From: Coxiellaceae bacterium
GTDB lineage: Bacteria > Pseudomonadota > Gammaproteobacteria > Coxiellales > Coxiellaceae
NCBI GenBank assembly: GCA_014238445.1
Contig: JABABC010000209.1
Span: 1-18,580 of the forward strand
Reading direction: 5' to 3'
Length of the DNA: 18,580 nt
This document shows, in pieces, positions 13,842 to 18,580 of this stretch. How positions within the stretch are numbered: position 1 is the first letter of the stretch; each line of letters opens with the position of its first letter. Under the pieces are notes generated by a model. It searched no databases, was not told where the DNA came from, and saw only the letters and a program-made list of their open reading frames with translations. The translations under genes and the position numbers were made by a program.

Positions 13842-14822
13842 ATGACACAACCCCTGCGAAAACTATTAATCTTATGCTCAGGTGGTGACGCCCCCGGAAT
13901 GAACGCTGCAATCCGCTCCGTCGTTCGCTCCGCAATACACCAAGGCATTGAAGTCTTCGGCTGTGAACGGGGATTTGCTGGACTTGCGGAACAACAGATT
14001 TTTCCACTCACGCCCAGCTCAGTTGCTAACATCATTCAACGTGGTGGCACCATACTGAAAACAGCACGCTTCCCTGAATTTGAAAACGCTGAGATACAAG
14101 CACAGTGTAAAACATTTCTGCTTAAAGCTGGCATCGATAGCCTCATTGTCCTAGGGGGTAATGGCAGCTTCCAAGGTGCCCGAAAACTAGCGCAAGGAAA
14201 CCACCTTAAAGTGATTGGTATTCCCTGCACGATCGATTGTGACATTGTCGGAACAGAGTATTGTATTGGCTTTGATACGGCCTGCAACACTGCCGTTCAA
14301 GCCATTGACAAAATTCGAGACACGGCACTCAGCCATGATCGAAATTTTATCATTGAGGTCATGGGAAAGCGTTCCGGATTTCTAGCGGTACATGTAGGAC
14401 TTTCTGTCGGTGCTGAGCTCATCTTAATTCCAGAACAACCTCAAACTATCCAACAGATCTGCTCTGGCATTCAACATAAACGTAAAAAATTGGCATCTAT
14501 CATCATCGCAGCGGAAGCCGATGATCCCGGTCATAGTTTTCAACTGGCTAAAAACATTCAAAAACACTGCCACAGTGAATACAAAGTTTGCGTCTTAGGT
14601 CACATTCAACGAGGCGGATCACCCAGCAGTAAAGATCGCATCATGGGCACACACATGGGATCCCACGCTATCACAGCCCTACTGGAAGGTCAGTCTAACC
14701 AAATGGTTACAACAAATAACCAGACACTCATGACCGCTGACTTTCCAGAGCCCAATCAAGCAACGCGGTTTTTTGATAATGAAGCCATGCTAAACGTTAA
14801 TCAAATCATCTGTCATGAATAA
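13842..14822 (+). CDS. pfkA: 6-phosphofructokinase with divergent active-site signatures
   Basis: Phosphorylates fructose 6-phosphate in glycolysis; 326 residues (E. coli PfkA 320). Family features: SGGDAPGMNAAIR (13-25), TARFPEF (74-80), TIDCD (130-134) with catalytic Asp132, EVMGKRSG (172-179) and GHIQRGGSP (253-261). Effector-site arginines (Arg25, Arg29, Arg67) are kept. Differences from E. coli: GGDGS is GGNGS, so Asp103 is Asn107, while the next Gly (ATP-type, Asp in PPi enzymes) is kept; PGTIDND is PCTIDCD, putting Cys129 at the position that is Gly in ATP enzymes and Lys in PPi enzymes, and Cys133 for Asn; Arg243 is Lys. The phosphoryl donor is thus uncertain, ATP being likelier. AAGGA lies 8 bases before the ATG and 11 bases separate it from the phosphatase gene, so it is in the ubiG operon. 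A minus frame at 14036-14290 is a shadow. Confidence 0.9.
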   Translation: MTQPLRKLLILCSGGDAPGMNAAIRSVVRSAIHQGIEVFGCERGFAGLAEQQIFPLTPSSVANIIQRGGTILKTARFPEFENAEIQAQCKTFLLKAGIDSLIVLGGNGSFQGARKLAQGNHLKVIGIPCTIDCDIVGTEYCIGFDTACNTAVQAIDKIRDTALSHDRNFIIEVMGKRSGFLAVHVGLSVGAELILIPEQPQTIQQICSGIQHKRKKLASIIIAAEADDPGHSFQLAKNIQKHCHSEYKVCVLGHIQRGGSPSSKDRIMGTHMGSHAITALLEGQSNQMVTTNNQTLMTADFPEPNQATRFFDNEAMLNVNQIICHE

Positions 14823-14882
14823 ATCCTCACATTTTACACAAGGTCATGCACCCCAAAAAGCAACGCCACCTAGGTCATCACC

Positions 14883-15938
14883 ATGAAGCCACGTAGCAAC
14901 ACCACTTATCGCTGGGCCATCATTGGCGCAGGCCCTGCTGGGCTCACATCGGCTGGTTTACTGTTAGATGCAGGTGTCCCAAAAAATGACATTCTAATCA
15001 TTGATCCTACATTTCAAGTGGGTGACTTTGGTCAACACTGGGGGGAAGTCTACAGCAACACATCAATCACGGACTTCATGAATTTTTTAACGGGAGTTAA
15101 CAGTTTTTGCTTTCCTACACACTCACGGTCTTTCGCCATTGAATCCAAACCACCAGAAGGTTACTGTCAATTAAAACATGTCACCGAAGTGCTGTTATGG
15201 GTCACTCATCATTTTCTAGAACACATCAGCCACGTCCAAGGCCACGTCAACCACCTGGCCACTCATAATGGGGCATGGGAAATTCACGTTAATAATCAAA
15301 CACCCGTTTCTGCGAAAAACGTTATTCTAGCAACAGGCGCCACACCCCAGTCTTTATCACACCCAAATATAAACAGCATCTCACTCTATGACGCACTCAA
15401 CCCTAGCAAACTACAACATCACATTAACCATGATAATAGCATTGCCGTCTTTGGCTCATCACATTCATCCATGATCATTATGAAAAACCTACTTGATCTA
15501 GGGATTAAGCGAATTACTAACTTTTACCGTTCCCCTAATCGTTATGCCGTCAAAATGGATCACTGGACTTTATACGACAACACAGGCCTGAAAGCAGGCA
15601 CAGCAACCTGGGCACGGCAACACATTTCCAAACAACTTGATCCAAGGATCACACGACACTTCTCTGACGAAGCTACTATTCAGGCTTACCTATCACAGTG
15701 TGATAAAGCCATCTATCCCGTTGGCTTCCAAGCACGAATACCGACAACTGAAGCAGTCAATGCACACCACTACGATACCCGGACAGGTATTATTGCCCCT
15801 GGACTATTTGGTGCTGGCATTGCCTTTCCTCGCTTAGTTACCGACCCATTAGGCAATCAAGAATTCAATGTTGGCTTACTGAAATTTATGCGTGATATAC
15901 GATCAACTTTATCCATTTGGCAACAGTACAGCCTCTAA
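14883..15938 (+). CDS. FAD/NAD(P)-binding oxidoreductase of unknown substrate
   Basis: It has 351 residues. An N-terminal FAD-binding Rossmann motif IIGAGPAG (13-20) ends with acid Asp41 (LIIDP). An ATG-type motif VILATGATP (147-155) follows. A second dinucleotide-binding segment, AVFGSSHSSMIIM (188-200), is of the G-x-S/G-x-x-S form. The C-terminal GLFGAGIAFP fits the usual FAD contact. There is no CxxC redox pair, so it is not a thioredoxin or dihydrolipoamide reductase. The layout suits a flavin-dependent reductase or monooxygenase-like protein, but I cannot name the reaction. A soluble cytosolic location is inferred: no signal peptide or membrane helix. The ribosome site is weak (AGG at 14872-14874). 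It follows pfkA by 60 bases without a terminator and converges on pepN 29 bases later. A frame at 15637-15837 is a shadow. Confidence 0.85.
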   Translation: MKPRSNTTYRWAIIGAGPAGLTSAGLLLDAGVPKNDILIIDPTFQVGDFGQHWGEVYSNTSITDFMNFLTGVNSFCFPTHSRSFAIESKPPEGYCQLKHVTEVLLWVTHHFLEHISHVQGHVNHLATHNGAWEIHVNNQTPVSAKNVILATGATPQSLSHPNINSISLYDALNPSKLQHHINHDNSIAVFGSSHSSMIIMKNLLDLGIKRITNFYRSPNRYAVKMDHWTLYDNTGLKAGTATWARQHISKQLDPRITRHFSDEATIQAYLSQCDKAIYPVGFQARIPTTEAVNAHHYDTRTGIIAPGLFGAGIAFPRLVTDPLGNQEFNVGLLKFMRDIRSTLSIWQQYSL

Positions 15939-15967
15939 TCCATAGACCCTACACAGCGACTCATCAC

Positions 15968-18580
15968 TTACAAACTCTTATGAGCCACCTCATAGACATC
16001 ACTGGATAAACCAGATGCACTAGCAACACGCTGTAATTGTGAACGCATGAGTTCGCCTCGAGCACCAGACAACTGACGCCAGTCAATCAATCCCCTCACT
16101 ATACGCCCTGCCACCAATGAGTTAATTTTATCAAGCGCTAAGGTTTGATCAGCAATAAAAGTATAACCTTGGCCATCAGCTGGTGAATGCAACCCAAATA
16201 CATTCGCAGAATAACCCCGTATCAAGGCATACACATTATTAGGATTACTGAGATGAAAAGCCTCATGCTGCATCAACTCACAAACACGTCCCAAACAGTC
16301 CGGCAATGTTGTCGAAGCATGCAAGCCCAACCACTTATTCACAACCAATGGCTCATGCTTCCACCGTTGATAAAACGCATTCAAAGCCTTATCTCGTAAA
16401 ACATCCGATTGATGGTTCAACGCACTTAATGCAGCCATGGCATCCGTCATGTTATCCGTCTGATCAAACTGTTCATAAGCACGCTCTAGATGCGATGCTT
16501 TCTGTGTCTTAGCTAAATAAGATAAACACACATTCTTCCAAGAGCGCTTTGCATAACCTTCAGCAGAATAATGATACGGCTCTGTTGAACTTGCCTGGTG
16601 ATAACACTGAAGCAACCTATCTTCATAAAGATCTGCAATCACTCGCTCAGCAAACTGGCGCGCCTCACACCATGACAACACATCAATGTTTGAATTCACC
16701 TGCATTAAATACACTGTAGAAGGAAAAGCTAATAATTGAGCTGCCATCATAGGATCTGATTCAGCTTGCTCAATCACCCAGCCTAACGCCTGCGCCAATG
16801 TGGATTCCATCACGAGAGTCTGATTCGATTCATATTGCTGAGCAAGCTGTGCTAGAGCCCTAACCATGAGTGTTTGCCCAGCATCCCAACGTGCTACAGG
16901 GTCTGAATCATGTTGAATCAATGTAGATAGCTCATCTGCCGTATAAGCATAATGCACTTTGACAGGTGCTGAAAACTCACGCAGCAATGAGGGAACAGGC
17001 TGTGATGCAACACCCTCAAAGACAAATGACTGCTCTGGCTGATTGATTTCTAAAACCAGCGTGCTTGATGTATCCGTACCTGAATTCTGCGACAAGGGTA
17101 TCGACTGACCTTGCGCATCGAGTGCCCCTATCGCAAAGGGTAAATGCAGCGGTAATTTCTCTGATTGACCAGGGGTTGCTGGACAACTCTGTTTAACGTG
17201 TAATGTCCAGTTATTTTGATCCGAACAATACGTTTGTGACACAGTTAACTCTGGCGTACCCGCTTGATCATACCAACGTTTAAACTGCGTAAAATCACGA
17301 CCAGACACGTCCTCCATCACTTGAATAAAGTCCTCTGTTGTCACTGCTTGACCATCAAAGCGAGAGAAGTAAAGATCCATGCCTTGCTGAAATAAAGAAT
17401 GACCTAACAGTGTTTCTACCATGCGAATGACTTCAGCACCTTTTTGATACACGGTTGCGGTGTAAAAATTATTAATCTCAATATAAGAGGCAGAACGAAT
17501 AGGGTGCGCCATAGGACCTGCATCTTCAGAGAACTGCCCATTACGCATGCCTTGTACTTGCTGTAAGCGCATCATAGATGGCGAACACATATCCATGCAA
17601 AAGCCATGCTCTCTAAATACGGTCAACCCTTCTTTCAGTGTCAATTGAAACCAATCACGGCATGTCACTCTATTGCCCGACCAGTTATGGAAATACTCAT
17701 GCCCAACGACTGCCTCTATCCAGGCATAATCTGAGTCTGTCGCTGTTTCTGGTTGTGCCAATACCGCTGACGTATTAAAAATATTAAGCCCTTTATTCTC
17801 CATAGCTCCCATGGTGAAATCACTCACAGCAACCACCATGTAAATATCCAGATCATACTCTCGACGATACACTTCTTCATCCCAACGCATCGCACGCTTC
17901 AAGGCACCCAGTGCAAAATGCCCTTGCTCTCTAAACCCTTTTTCCAAATAAAAGCGTAACTCAACAGAACGGCCTGAACAGGTTTCAAAGGTATCTTCCA
18001 GTAAATCAAAGTCACCTGCCACGAGCGCAAATAAATAACAAGATTTTAAGGAAGGGTCTTGCCACACCACCTCATGCCGCCCATTAGGCAGCACACGCTC
18101 ACCCAAACAATTACCATTCGATAACAACATAGGATAGCGTGCCTGATCAGCTTCCATGGTTACACGATAGCGTGACATCACATCAGGTCTATCTAAGAAA
18201 TACGTAATGCGACGAAAACCCTCAGCCTCACATTGTGTGCAAAAATTACCATTAGACTGGTAAAGTCCCATTAACAACGTATTACTTTCTGGATGAATCA
18301 CCACCGTTGTCGTGATCTGACACTGTGATGGTAGCTGATGTAACATTAACCCATGCTCAGAAACCGTATACGCATCCTGCAACAACGTGACACCATCCAG
18401 CTCAATGGACTCAAGCTTTAACGCTTCACCCTTTAAAAATAACTCATTGGTTATCGCCACCAGAGGATTAGCGCGCAGGTTCAATGTGCTCACAATACGG
18501 GTATGGTCTTCATGGAGATCAACGTGAAGAGTGACCTCATCAATTAAAAAACTAACCGGCTCATAATCTTTCAAATAAAC
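15968..18580 (-). CDS. pepN: Aminopeptidase N (M1 family), 5' end at window edge
   Basis: Zinc metallopeptidase that removes N-terminal residues from peptides in the cytosol. At least 870 codons are in the window; E. coli PepN has 870 residues. Numbering from a TTG at 18574: exopeptidase motif GAMEN at 256-260, zinc site HEYFH at 292-296 plus Glu315 in LKEGLTVF, and CTQCEAEGFR near 112-121. The C-terminal helical domain is complete (SNPNNVYALIRGYS). The frame continues past the TTG to the right edge (V-Y before it), and E. coli PepN has a few more residues before the matching DYxxP region. The true start is therefore probably just outside and the gene is 5'-partial. No ribosome site is seen at the TTG. 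I see no hairpin in the 29 bases to the converging oxidoreductase gene. Frames at 16187-16399 and 16306-16512 are shadows. Confidence 0.97.
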   Translation of the reverse strand, partial: VYLKDYEPVSFLIDEVTLHVDLHEDHTRIVSTLNLRANPLVAITNELFLKGEALKLESIELDGVTLLQDAYTVSEHGLMLHQLPSQCQITTTVVIHPESNTLLMGLYQSNGNFCTQCEAEGFRRITYFLDRPDVMSRYRVTMEADQARYPMLLSNGNCLGERVLPNGRHEVVWQDPSLKSCYLFALVAGDFDLLEDTFETCSGRSVELRFYLEKGFREQGHFALGALKRAMRWDEEVYRREYDLDIYMVVAVSDFTMGAMENKGLNIFNTSAVLAQPETATDSDYAWIEAVVGHEYFHNWSGNRVTCRDWFQLTLKEGLTVFREHGFCMDMCSPSMMRLQQVQGMRNGQFSEDAGPMAHPIRSASYIEINNFYTATVYQKGAEVIRMVETLLGHSLFQQGMDLYFSRFDGQAVTTEDFIQVMEDVSGRDFTQFKRWYDQAGTPELTVSQTYCSDQNNWTLHVKQSCPATPGQSEKLPLHLPFAIGALDAQGQSIPLSQNSGTDTSSTLVLEINQPEQSFVFEGVASQPVPSLLREFSAPVKVHYAYTADELSTLIQHDSDPVARWDAGQTLMVRALAQLAQQYESNQTLVMESTLAQALGWVIEQAESDPMMAAQLLAFPSTVYLMQVNSNIDVLSWCEARQFAERVIADLYEDRLLQCYHQASSTEPYHYSAEGYAKRSWKNVCLSYLAKTQKASHLERAYEQFDQTDNMTDAMAALSALNHQSDVLRDKALNAFYQRWKHEPLVVNKWLGLHASTTLPDCLGRVCELMQHEAFHLSNPNNVYALIRGYSANVFGLHSPADGQGYTFIADQTLALDKINSLVAGRIVRGLIDWRQLSGARGELMRSQLQRVASASGLSSDVYEVAHKSL

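Noticed and set aside
14846..14896. A 16-codon frame with three consecutive His codons overlapping the oxidoreductase start, like a leader peptide
   Set aside because: Its AAGG is only 2 bases from the ATG, there are no attenuator hairpins, and the downstream gene has no link to histidine.

Overview
This 18.6 kb window looks like a chromosomal core region of a gammaproteobacterium with fairly low GC. The evidence is gene order. ispB is divergent from rplU-rpmA, with obgE following. rpsT is divergent from murJ-ribF. A HAD phosphatase overlaps the end of ubiG. SohB and PepN are also of the gammaproteobacterial type. I cannot name a genus. I see no insertion sequence, phage gene, CRISPR array, tRNA or rRNA. 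The window is mostly housekeeping, and the most interesting signals are regulatory or sit inside otherwise ordinary genes.

Layout. Positions 1-1552 are the least conserved part: the 5' part of a gene for a small secreted Cys-containing protein (minus strand, cut by the left edge), a four-helix membrane protein resembling DUF2165 (minus), and two AT-rich gaps of over 300 bases. Positions 1553-5744 carry murJ-ribF-pyrG on the minus strand: lipid II flippase, FMN/FAD synthesis and CTP synthase. murJ and ribF overlap by 4 bases. pyrG has its own promoter and a striking 5' leader. rpsT (S20) runs on the plus strand from a promoter divergent to murJ and ends at a strong hairpin terminator. rplU-rpmA-obgE run on the minus strand, with an intrinsic terminator between rpmA and obgE.

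From 8178 to 15938 all genes are on the plus strand: ispB (quinone side chain), a membrane-anchored FMN/Fe-S protein of the glutamate synthase family, sohB, a stand-alone HPt phosphotransfer protein, the tight group ubiG-gph/mupP-pfkA, and an FAD-dependent oxidoreductase. pepN converges from the right on the minus strand and is cut at its 5' end by the window edge. ispB and ubiG both serve ubiquinone synthesis; the other plus-strand genes share no obvious pathway.

Best lead. The pyrG leader has a TATAAT box followed by C at positions 7 and 8 and G at position 9. A hairpin made by the extreme 5' end of the transcript covers the Shine-Dalgarno sequence. This is the architecture of CTP-controlled start-site switching known for enterobacterial pyrC and pyrD, here in front of CTP synthase itself. 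Secondary leads are a phosphofructokinase with altered active-site signatures, a lone HPt protein with no kinase nearby, and a strand-wide C-over-G bias that ignores gene direction.
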